Position numbers and translations under genes: made by a program. Shown here piece by piece: positions 16,219 to 24,062 of a stretch of DNA of 64,000 nucleotides. The notes under the pieces were generated by a model. It did no database searches. It was not told where the DNA came from and saw nothing but the letters and a program-made list of their open reading frames with translations. Positions within the stretch are counted from its first letter, which is position 1, and each line of letters begins with the position of its first letter. This DNA is from Xenococcus sp. MO_188.B8 (lineage in GTDB: Bacteria; Cyanobacteriota; Cyanobacteriia; Cyanobacteriales; Xenococcaceae): positions 1 through 64,000 of the forward strand of contig JASJDR010000020.1 of assembly GCA_030065615.1 (NCBI GenBank). Direction: 5' to 3'.

Positions 16219-17173
16219 TTGAATTCTTGCTCAATTTTAAATAGGCTATTAATAAGCCAAAAATACCTATTCCAGTAAAATATTTCATAGCATCAGGAAT
16301 TGCTGGATTAGGAGAAAAAAACCCCTCAATAATCCCTGCAATAATTAGCATCGGTACAATCCCAAATAGTAATTTTGCGGCTTGGGTAGCATTCTTTTTA
16401 ACTGCATCCGGGCGACGATAGTTACCAGGAAAAACCATCGCTTTACCGATAAGTAAACCCGCACCGCCAGCTAAATAAATTGCCGGTAATTCTAGCGCGC
16501 CGTGGGGAAAAACAAACGCCCAAAAGGGATAACCTAAATTATTTTGAGTTACCAAAGCTCCTATTGAACCCAAGAATAGACCATTAAATGCCATGATAAA
16601 TATGGTATAAATTCCTGCGGTAGCTCCACCACAGATTGCTTTAAAGGCAACCGATAAATTATTAGTCATAATGCTACTAGAAGCTAAAGGCTCATGGCCA
16701 ACAATGGAACCCATCCATAATTCTCCCCGATCTCTAACGGCTTCGATGATAGATTCTGGTACAGTCAAATCTATAAAGACAGGATCTTGCCAAGCGTACC
16801 ACCAAGCGATCAAAGCGGGAAGAAAAAAAATTCCAGTCGCGAGTGCAATATAGACAGCACTATCCCTAACTACTTGAGGAAAACCCCAAAGATAAAATTC
16901 TTTAACCCCTTGCCATTCGTGACGGCGCGAACCTTGATAAACTTGATTGTATCCCCGAGCGGTCAGTCTTTGTAAATCGCCAATGAGAGTTGACCCTAGT
17001 TCTTTGGTTTGGGCTCGAGCTAGATCGGCTGAAATCGAACGATACAGACTAGCCAATTGCTTTATTTGCTCAGCCGATAGAGATTTCAAACCTTTAGTTT
17101 CTGCTTGTCGCAGCAAATTGTCTAGGGTTTTCCAATTAATTTCTCTGCGAGCAATCCAACGTTGAATATTCAT
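16205..17173 (-). CDS. Stage II sporulation protein M-like membrane protein
   Basis: The 322-residue protein starts MNIQRWIARREINWKTLDNL, followed by a helical cytoplasmic segment and then about six hydrophobic segments (for example VYIALATGIFFLPALIAWW and AFNGLFLGSIGALV). The motif PHGALELPAIYLAGGAGL is the SpoIIM-family signature; in non-sporulating bacteria these proteins are often found with RDD or DUF58/MoxR clusters. Two membrane genes follow divergently at 17320. The molecular role is unknown; the name is inherited from sporulation. The start fits a small intergenic region with no competing ATG. Confidence 0.85.
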   Translation of the reverse strand: MNIQRWIARREINWKTLDNLLRQAETKGLKSLSAEQIKQLASLYRSISADLARAQTKELGSTLIGDLQRLTARGYNQVYQGSRRHEWQGVKEFYLWGFPQVVRDSAVYIALATGIFFLPALIAWWYAWQDPVFIDLTVPESIIEAVRDRGELWMGSIVGHEPLASSSIMTNNLSVAFKAICGGATAGIYTIFIMAFNGLFLGSIGALVTQNNLGYPFWAFVFPHGALELPAIYLAGGAGLLIGKAMVFPGNYRRPDAVKKNATQAAKLLFGIVPMLIIAGIIEGFFSPNPAIPDAMKYFTGIGIFGLLIAYLKLSKNSTIAS

Positions 17174-17319
17174 AAAAATTTGTAGATCTTGCTATCGGTT
17201 ATTTCTAGAATAATAGCGTTCGAGAACAATAGTAATTTACACAACTATCTAGGGAAATCTAGAATCAATGTACAACTATTGGTAGTTAATTAGTTTAACT
17301 AGAGAGGAATTTCCAAATA

Positions 17320-18240
17320 ATGAAACCTTTAACGGTAGGAAATGTCGTCAGTGCAGGTTTACGTATTTATCGCGATCGCTTTTTCGATTATTTTAAGCTA
17401 GCATTTATTGGGTATTTATGGATCTTAGTTCCTTTTCTTGGCTTAGCAGGTTTAATTTATCTGTTAAACCTTGGATTTGGTTATTTTAAGCTAATCTTGT
17501 TGGGCTTTTTATGGTTTTTAATCCTTATTTATTGTCTGGCAAAATATTCTGCCATCTTAGGTTTAATTTCCCGTTTAACCTTTGGGGAAGTAACAGAAAA
17601 ACCAGAGTCAATCAGAGATGCCCAACGTTATGTAAAACCGAGGATGTGGAAATTCCTTACTGCAGGAATTCTCGTAAATTTAATAATCTTTGTTTCCTCA
17701 ATTGTTTTTATGATTACTTTGTCGATTGCGATCGGAATATTGAGTGTCGTGTTAGGGCTTAATACTACTGCAGGACAAGATCTCAACCCAGCAACTATCC
17801 TGATCACTATTTTATTATCGTTAGCAGGCATAGTCCTTTTTCTGTTTTTCTTCACCTGGTTAATTTCTCGTCTACTAATAGTTGAAGTCCCCTTAGCAAT
17901 AGAAGAAAATGTCAATGCTACCGATGCTATTAGTCGTGGTTGGCAATTAACAAAAGGCTCGATTTTTCGTTTGCAGTTAATTATTTTGGTGGCTTTTATA
18001 ATTAGTTTTCCTATTACAATTGCTATCCAAATAGCTAGTAGTATTATCCAGCAAATATTAGGGACAATTTTAGCTGCTAGTCCTGAATTATTTAGGCCAT
18101 TATTTTTTTTATTAACTTTATTAATAGGTCTTGCTGGAGGAGCTTTGTTTATTCCTTTCTGGCAATCCATTAAAGCTGTAATTTATTATGATTTACGAGT
18201 GCGCAGGGAAGGTTTAGGCTTGAATTTAGAAAAAAATTAA
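17320..18240 (+). CDS. Multi-pass membrane protein (GDPD membrane-domain-like)
   Basis: A 306-residue integral membrane protein starting MKPLTVGNVVSAGLRIYRDR. It has about six hydrophobic segments and the motif VEVPLAIEENVNATDAISRG, followed by WQLTKGSIFRL, which is typical of proteins carrying the glycerophosphoryl diester phosphodiesterase membrane domain or DUF975-like families. No enzymatic domain is attached. An AGAGAGGAA ribosome binding site precedes the ATG. It is divergent from the SpoIIM-like gene, a frequent neighbour type. A shortened and scrambled copy lies directly downstream. Confidence 0.75.
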   Translation: MKPLTVGNVVSAGLRIYRDRFFDYFKLAFIGYLWILVPFLGLAGLIYLLNLGFGYFKLILLGFLWFLILIYCLAKYSAILGLISRLTFGEVTEKPESIRDAQRYVKPRMWKFLTAGILVNLIIFVSSIVFMITLSIAIGILSVVLGLNTTAGQDLNPATILITILLSLAGIVLFLFFFTWLISRLLIVEVPLAIEENVNATDAISRGWQLTKGSIFRLQLIILVAFIISFPITIAIQIASSIIQQILGTILAASPELFRPLFFLLTLLIGLAGGALFIPFWQSIKAVIYYDLRVRREGLGLNLEKN

Positions 18241-18282
18241 GACAATCATCTCTATTTTAATTGGTAAAAAGATCAAAAAAGC

Positions 18283-18852
18283 ATGAAGCCTTTAAGTATA
18301 GGAATTATTATGAGTTCTGGTTATTGCATCGATCCAGATCTCAAGGAGATCCACTTCACAGCGCAAGTAATGCCTTGTCTTCAGCAAGATCACTTAAAAA
18401 AAACTTACTATCTCACTTTTTTGGTAGCTCTCTGGTTCTGGCTTCCTATCTATGGTTGGACTAAATATTCTTCTATTCGAACAATAATTTCTAGTTTATC
18501 CTTAACTAACCTCACAGCAAGTTCCGAGTTGTCGGAAGAAATGCCAGCATATACTAAAGCGCTTACTGAAGCGCCGACCTGGCGTTTTGTTGGGGCGGGA
18601 TTTTGCTTTAATGTAGAAATCTTGACTGCTGTATTGATGATCGGCTTAGCAATTGTACCAGGGGCTACAATCATAGCAAAACTTAGCCCAGCTGCTGGCC
18701 AAGATCTTAGCTTAGTCTTAATCTTACTTCTTAATTTACTAAATATAGCAACAACAATACTATTTTTACTTCTCTTAAAATGGTTAATATTTCGTCTTTT
18801 TATAACTAAATTTCCTTTAGCCATAGAGGAAAATAAATATCTGTTAAAGTAG
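18283..18852 (+). pseudogene. Degenerate tandem copy of the 17320-18240 membrane protein
   Basis: The frame begins MKPLSIGIIMSSG like its upstream neighbour (MKPLTVGNVVSAG) and later matches it in AAGQDLSLVLILLLNLL and in FPLAIEEN. Between these points residues 16-45 resemble no part of the parent, an internal membrane segment is missing, and the gene ends right after IEEN, dropping the last ~110 residues. Gene 2 therefore looks like a decayed duplicate: 189 residues against 306. It is still an open frame, so a short membrane product remains possible. Confidence 0.65.
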
Positions 18853-18891
18853 GATCGTTATCAGTACTTGTACAAAATTAATTCACGCTTG

Positions 18892-18926
18892 CGCTTGCGC
18901 TTGCGAAGCTCTACTACCCGCAGGGT
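18892..18926. repeat. Dispersed repeat fragment (CTTGCGAAGCTCTAC/CCCGCAGGG)
   Basis: GCGCTTGCGCTTGCGAAGC followed by CTACTACCCGCAGGG is the reverse complement, with small changes, of part of the element at 56747-56978. It lies just after the Nudix gene stop. Confidence 0.7.
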
Positions 18927-18943
18927 CTCGGTTATTAATCGTT

Positions 18944-19921
18944 TTACCAATAATTTTGCACTAAATATTCTAAGCCAAAACGAGAGGAATACATCAAGGA
19001 GCGGGGTTCTGACTCTTGAGGTAACAGACCTTGTTCCAGCAGAGCCTCAGCTTCACTTTTATTGCCAATGCGAACTAATCGCTCATGTTCTTCCCATTGT
19101 CCCGACTGGAAATAGTGATCGCTCATTGCCGTCTGTACTACAAAGACCAAATCAACTTCTCCGGTCACGGGATTTCCTGAGATGCCGATAAATTTAGTAT
19201 TATTCTCATCTAAGGTCATAGTAATACCAACCTCCTCAGACAGTTCTCGTTGCGCATCCTGATAGAAATTAATCTCAGCAATATTAGGTGACAAGGTCGC
19301 CCAACCAGCAACAAAATTGAGAATTCCTGGGGAATCTACCTGAGCTGAGCGCTCTCCAATATAGACAGTACCCTCGGTCGTCAGAGGCACAACTGCGACT
19401 CCAATTCCCCTGGCGAAATAAGCATAGGGGTCTTGGTAATTTTCCAGTCCTCGACCCATCAGTTTCAACGCTTCCAAAGGACTACGAGCTAAATCTAAAC
19501 GATAGCGAAGGTGGCTCGTAACTCCGACGTCTAGTGTTAAAATATCTTGATTGCGAGACCAAAACCCCGCAACTCCTGTTCCAGACCAGCGTACTTTGCG
19601 ATCATCAAAGTCTCCAGGACAGCTGCCATCGGTGATAATACCAGAGCGAATTTGGTGCTTAATTACCGTTTCTAGGTAAGTGTGAAAATAAGTGTTAATC
19701 TCATCATCATCTAGACTTTTGGGTCCATGCCCTTCCCGAACTTGAATCTCTTTGATCCCTGCTACTTCATGGGGATAAACTAAATGCAGAAAGTCACGAC
19801 CCGCAATGAGTGCCTCAGCCAGGTCTTTACCCTGAGGCAAATCGGCAAGAACTGCAACCAGTTGCTCTCGATACTCATGATATTCAGCTCTGTGAAATTT
19901 AGAAACTTGAGACCCAGACAT
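18944..19921 (-). CDS. Nudix hydrolase with a large N-terminal extension
   Basis: A 325-residue protein. The Nudix box is in the C-terminal half: VAGWATLSPNIAEIN, then RELSEEVGI at 225-233, which fits the REUxEExGU core; the spacing from the first Glu to Arg is one residue longer than canonical. The N-terminal about 170 residues (for example GHGPKSLDDDEINTYFHTYL and DGSCPGDFDDRKVRW) match nothing I recognise. Nudix enzymes hydrolyse nucleoside diphosphates linked to another group. The gene overlaps the end of the DegT-like aminotransferase by 23 bp, so the two are almost certainly expressed together; a role in processing a nucleotide-linked metabolite is an inference. Confidence 0.75.
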   Translation of the reverse strand: MSGSQVSKFHRAEYHEYREQLVAVLADLPQGKDLAEALIAGRDFLHLVYPHEVAGIKEIQVREGHGPKSLDDDEINTYFHTYLETVIKHQIRSGIITDGSCPGDFDDRKVRWSGTGVAGFWSRNQDILTLDVGVTSHLRYRLDLARSPLEALKLMGRGLENYQDPYAYFARGIGVAVVPLTTEGTVYIGERSAQVDSPGILNFVAGWATLSPNIAEINFYQDAQRELSEEVGITMTLDENNTKFIGISGNPVTGEVDLVFVVQTAMSDHYFQSGQWEEHERLVRIGNKSEAEALLEQGLLPQESEPRSLMYSSRFGLEYLVQNYW

Positions 19922-21047
19922 TTTCCCTTGATCTTTCTTGAAGAACTATTAATTGGCTGAGCTGTCTGATGACATAATCCTGTTGCTCATTACTAAGAGA
20001 AGGATATAGCGGAAGTGTTATTGTCGAAGCACCTAGTCTTTCGGCTACGGGAAAGTCACCTTTTTGGAAACCAAATTTTTCACGATAAAAAGGCTCTAAA
20101 TGAATAGGCTCGTAGTGAATAGACGTCTGGATTCCTTGGGCAAAAAGCATTTTGCGAATGAAGTCTCGTCGCACAGGATCAACCCAGACGACAATCATAT
20201 GATAAGCATGTCTAGAGTTAGGAGCAACCTGATTGAAGGCAATACCTAATTCGCTAAAAGCCTGGGCATAGCGATTATAAAGCTCTTGGCGACGTTGCCA
20301 CATTTGATCAATTCGTTCTAGTTGACTGCGTAACATCGCTGCCTGAAAATCAGTCGCCAGATATTTATTACCTAATGCTAGCATCCGACGGGTATCACCA
20401 ATATTCTTAACTCCATCACGCCGTAAGATCTTGGCCCGTTCAGCAACCGTTGAATCATTGATTGCTAATGCACCGCCGGTGCCAGCTGTAATATTTTTGG
20501 CAACGTGAAAACTAAAACAGGCACTAAAACCTAATGCGGCTGGCTGGATACCGTCTCTTGCAGCTTCGATTGCATGAGCAGCATCTTCTATGATGATTAA
20601 ATTATGTTTGGCGGCTAATTTCTGAAAGCTTTTCATATCAGCCATTTGACCATAGAGATGGACAAGAATGATGGCTTTAGTCCGATCTGTAATTGCTGAT
20701 TCAACTTGATTAATATCGAGTAGACCCGTCTCTAGTTCAACATCAACAAAGACTGGTTTAGCACCGCAGTGAAGAATGGGGTTAGCGCTCGAAACATAGG
20801 AAAGGGGAGTTGTAATAACTTCATCTTCTGGGGAAATTCCGGCAACCATCAGTGATAAATGCAGCGAGTTGGTACAGCTATTAGTAAGAACTGCATGCTT
20901 AGCACCTAGATATTTAGCAAAGGCTGTTTCAAATTTTTCGGTTTCTTGCTGAAGGACTAACCAACCTGAACGCATTACCCGAAGGGCAGCTTGACAATCC
21001 TCTTCATTGATAGAAGGATTAAGAAATTGAATTTCTGTTAACACCAA
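19899..21047 (-). CDS. DegT/DnrJ/EryC1/StrS-family PLP aminotransferase
   Basis: A 382-residue fold-type I aminotransferase. The PLP-binding Lys is Lys184 in FHVAKNITAGTGGALA, the PLP-nitrogen-binding Asp is in EDAAHAIEA (about 155), and NSCTNSLHLSL at 56-66 binds the phosphate. The family transfers amino groups to keto-sugars bound to nucleotides, or to related cyclitols. The start is a TTG preceded by GAGAGG at 7 bp (TTG GTG TTA), so the initial residues are MVLTEIQFLNPSI. It heads a two-gene unit with the Nudix protein and is divergent from a DMT exporter at 21452. Confidence 0.88.
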   Translation of the reverse strand: MVLTEIQFLNPSINEEDCQAALRVMRSGWLVLQQETEKFETAFAKYLGAKHAVLTNSCTNSLHLSLMVAGISPEDEVITTPLSYVSSANPILHCGAKPVFVDVELETGLLDINQVESAITDRTKAIILVHLYGQMADMKSFQKLAAKHNLIIIEDAAHAIEAARDGIQPAALGFSACFSFHVAKNITAGTGGALAINDSTVAERAKILRRDGVKNIGDTRRMLALGNKYLATDFQAAMLRSQLERIDQMWQRRQELYNRYAQAFSELGIAFNQVAPNSRHAYHMIVVWVDPVRRDFIRKMLFAQGIQTSIHYEPIHLEPFYREKFGFQKGDFPVAERLGASTITLPLYPSLSNEQQDYVIRQLSQLIVLQERSRENVWVSSF

Positions 21048-21451
21048 TATTTAACCTCTCTCAAAAGGAAACTAACAAGATAGATACTGACAAGATCAAG
21101 ATGGAAGCTTTGTCCTGCGCGACTTTAACCTTGATTCCCTGCTAGGTTTCGTCTGCCTATTGAGATATTTGGGCGCAAGGATCAAGCTAAACTTTGCCAC
21201 CTGGGTTACCGAACAATCCTCACAAAAGATTTATTTTAATTTCAATCTAGATTAAGACTAGATTACCTAATACTTATGTTAAAGTTAAGCTTATGATGGG
21301 ATTATTATATATACAGAGACAAATGCTTCCTTTAAACTCTTCACAAATATTTAAAGACTAGTAGGGTGATACATTCTACCGACTCATCCCTATTCCTGAT
21401 GCAGTAAACAGTTATAATTTGGCGTATTGCTCTTGTTTTTAGCTCCCAGAA
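21048..21451. promoter_or_regulatory. Divergent promoter region between aminotransferase and exporter
   Basis: About 400 bp with no gene, separating the minus-strand DegT gene and the plus-strand EamA exporter. It must hold both promoters. I compared it by eye with common riboswitch signatures and saw none. No clear regulator palindrome was found. Confidence 0.4.
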
Positions 21452-22522
21452 ATGATCAAAATTAATACGCGGGCCAATTCCACAAGTGATTCTCAAGACT
21501 CAAGAGGCCAAGCTGTTGCTTCGGAGACCTCAATTTTTATTGGCTCATCTAAGTCATTTTTGGCTTCTATGGTACCCTTTGTGCTCCTAATCCTCGGAAT
21601 AGTTGCAATATCTTCGACTGCTATTTTCATTAAGCTTGCTGTTCGTGAACTCAGTGTCGAAGCAATACTTTTTGATCGTTTATTGATTGCAACAATCGTA
21701 TTTGCTAGTTGGAATTGGGGTTGGCAGTATTGGCGATCGCGAATGGTCACAAATAATGAGGCGATTGCATCGGAAAAAGCGGTAACAACAACTGCTAACC
21801 AAGCCGATCAGCAAATTTGGATGATCATGGTTTTGATGCTATCTCTGGTAATCCTTCATCTAACAGGACGAGCCTTGTTTATGTGGTCGATGACCCAAAC
21901 AACTGCGGTGAATGGGATGATGTTATCTAACATGACACCTATTTTCACTGCCCTGGGTGCTTGGCTGTTTTTAGGCCAGCGGTTTGATCTGCGTTTTTTG
22001 ACCGGATTAACGATCGCCGTTGGTGGAGCCATGGTACTGACATTAGGAGACTGGCTACATCCAGAAGAACAATTGTTTGGAACCATGGCAATTGTGGGAG
22101 ATGGGGCAGCGCTATTATGTTCGATATTCTATGCTGTCGTAATTCTACTGATAGAAAAGCTGCGACAACACTTATCCACTATCAATTTTTTGGTCTGGCG
22201 TAGTGCTATTGGTTTAGTTCTGATCGCTCCCTTGGTGTGGCTGCTGGATGATTCGATTTGGCCTTTCAGTGCCACAGGATGGCTGGCAATCATCGGTTTG
22301 GGATTGATTTGTGGGGTAATCGGTCATAGTCTCGTTGTCTATAGTTACAAGCATTTTTCCTCTCCGTTTTTGGCGATCGTTTTCTTGTTAGAACCGGTCC
22401 CAACTGCGATCATTGCTTGGCTTTTCTTAGGTGAATTTCTCTCGACCTTCAACATCATGGGATTTCTGCTGATTTCTGGAGGTATTTATCTAGCTAAAAA
22501 AGGGGAAGACGCCAAAAAATAA
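21452..22522 (+). CDS. EamA-family DMT transporter
   Basis: A 356-residue membrane protein with an N-terminal soluble tail of about 40 residues and ten hydrophobic helices arranged as two EamA repeats (IFIKLAVRELSVEAILFDRL in the first, IEKLRQHLSTINFLVWRSA in the second). The end motif LEPVPTAIIAWLFLGE is typical of the second repeat. DMT exporters move small metabolites such as amino acids, sugars or nucleosides out of the cell. The location, divergent from an aminotransferase/Nudix pair and upstream of a nucleoside hydrolase, suggests an export role for a related metabolite; this is inference. Confidence 0.88.
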   Translation: MIKINTRANSTSDSQDSRGQAVASETSIFIGSSKSFLASMVPFVLLILGIVAISSTAIFIKLAVRELSVEAILFDRLLIATIVFASWNWGWQYWRSRMVTNNEAIASEKAVTTTANQADQQIWMIMVLMLSLVILHLTGRALFMWSMTQTTAVNGMMLSNMTPIFTALGAWLFLGQRFDLRFLTGLTIAVGGAMVLTLGDWLHPEEQLFGTMAIVGDGAALLCSIFYAVVILLIEKLRQHLSTINFLVWRSAIGLVLIAPLVWLLDDSIWPFSATGWLAIIGLGLICGVIGHSLVVYSYKHFSSPFLAIVFLLEPVPTAIIAWLFLGEFLSTFNIMGFLLISGGIYLAKKGEDAKK

Positions 22523-22617
22523 ACCAGAAGAATTACCAGATAGATTACAAAACGAGCCAAAAAAAAGCATGATGAGTAAAGTTGAAGAAGTCAAACAGCA
22601 AGAATTGAATAAGAAAA

Positions 22618-23661
22618 ATGAGAAATATCTTTAATAGACGCAATTTCATCAAAATTTCGGGAGCAACTGGGGCTACCTTGCTGTTTAATGCTCGCAAAAT
22701 CGAAACGAAAGAAAATCCTTTAAATAATACATCACAAACTTCGGAATTAAGCCAGAATAAGGCTTCAAAAATCCCAATTATTTTAGATACAGATATCGGT
22801 GGTGATATTGATGACGCTTGGGCTTTGGCATTAACACTCAAATCACCTGAGTTTGATTTAAAGATGGTTGTTACAGACAGTGGAAATCCTATTTATCGCG
22901 GAGCAATAATTGGTAAATATCTAGAGGCTGCTAATCAAACAGATATTCCCATAGGTTTGGGATTTGAGGAAAAAAATGTAACTCATCCCTCTGGTCCCCA
23001 GGAAGCTTGGCTAGGCGATTATCAATTATCAGATTATCCAGGTCCAATATACGAAGATGGCATTGGGGTGATGATTGATATGATTATGAATTCCCCAGAA
23101 CCCATAACATTAATCTGCACTGGCCCAGTACCTAACATCCGAGCAGCACTTGAACGGGAACCTAGCATCGTAAACAACACGAAAATAGTTGGGATGTTTG
23201 GTAGTTTAAGATATGGATACGACGGAAGCGAAGTAATAGTTAATGAAACAAATGTCCGCCTCGATCCAGATGCTTGCCGACAGATGTTCAGTCAATTTCC
23301 TAATATTACGATAACCCCCCTCGATACTTGTGGGATTGTTCACCTTACAGGAAAAAATTATAAAAAAGTACATGACTCCAAAGATCCTTTGATAAAAACC
23401 CTGATTGAAAGTTACTATAGCTGGGCTGAATATGTTGAATGGACGCAACCATACCCTAAAGTAGAGAGTTCAACGCTGTTTGACACCGTGGCTGTTTATC
23501 TCGCTTTATCAGAAGAATATCTAGAAATCGAAAACTTAGGAATTCGAGTTACAGATGAAGGGTATACGCTAATTGACAATAATGAAAAAGCAATCCGCTG
23601 CGCAACAAAATGGAAAGATTTACCTGCCTTTGAAGAATGGCTTGTTAATCGATTGACTTAA
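22618..23661 (+). CDS. Nucleoside hydrolase with Tat-type signal
   Basis: A 347-residue protein of the inosine-uridine nucleoside N-ribohydrolase family. The calcium-binding N-terminal motif is ILDTDIGGDIDDAWAL at 55-70, corresponding to the DTDxGxDDA signature. The N-terminus MRNIFNRRNFIKISGATGA is a twin-arginine signal (Arg7-Arg8), followed by a low-complexity linker, so the enzyme is likely exported folded to the periplasm. It hydrolyses the N-glycosidic bond of (deoxy)ribonucleosides or similar molecules. It lies 95 bp downstream of the DMT exporter on the same strand. Confidence 0.88.
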   Translation: MRNIFNRRNFIKISGATGATLLFNARKIETKENPLNNTSQTSELSQNKASKIPIILDTDIGGDIDDAWALALTLKSPEFDLKMVVTDSGNPIYRGAIIGKYLEAANQTDIPIGLGFEEKNVTHPSGPQEAWLGDYQLSDYPGPIYEDGIGVMIDMIMNSPEPITLICTGPVPNIRAALEREPSIVNNTKIVGMFGSLRYGYDGSEVIVNETNVRLDPDACRQMFSQFPNITITPLDTCGIVHLTGKNYKKVHDSKDPLIKTLIESYYSWAEYVEWTQPYPKVESSTLFDTVAVYLALSEEYLEIENLGIRVTDEGYTLIDNNEKAIRCATKWKDLPAFEEWLVNRLT

Positions 23662-23686
23662 TACTTAGCTAAATTGGATTCTGATT

Positions 23687-23866
23687 TTAAATTGGTATCA
23701 TATGGAGTAACCGTCCCATTTCGACATCAGTGCGCTTGCTGGTTATTCCATGCCCGTGTAGAACAATTGTCATAGCTCCATAGGTGCTATTATTGCCTCC
23801 AGGGAGAGCGTTCATAACAGACCATAAAAAATCATCTCCCCTAGATATGGTAAGCTTTCTGTTCAT
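23687..23866 (-). other. Short open frame of uncertain status in a gap
   Basis: The ~400 bp between the nucleoside hydrolase and the lipase fusion holds a minus-strand frame of 59 codons (MNRKLTISRGDDFLWSVMNA to MGRLLHMIPI). Its amino acid composition looks protein-like, with a possible helix at LWSVMNAL, but no ribosome binding site or family is visible. It may be a fragment of a larger lost gene. The rest of the gap is AT-rich and featureless. Confidence 0.3.
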
Positions 23867-24062
23867 AGCGATCGCCTTTAGAGTGAGAAAAACGGGTAAT
23901 ATTTATTGCTACGCTCAGATTAAAATATTAATTTTTTATAAGCTAAAGATCTTAGTACTTAAATAAATACTATAGTTTAGATATACTTTTATTTTGTAAC
24001 TAGGCAAAATAAAAGAAAATTTAATACACCTCATAGATACAATAATTTAAGGAGCCATTTTA

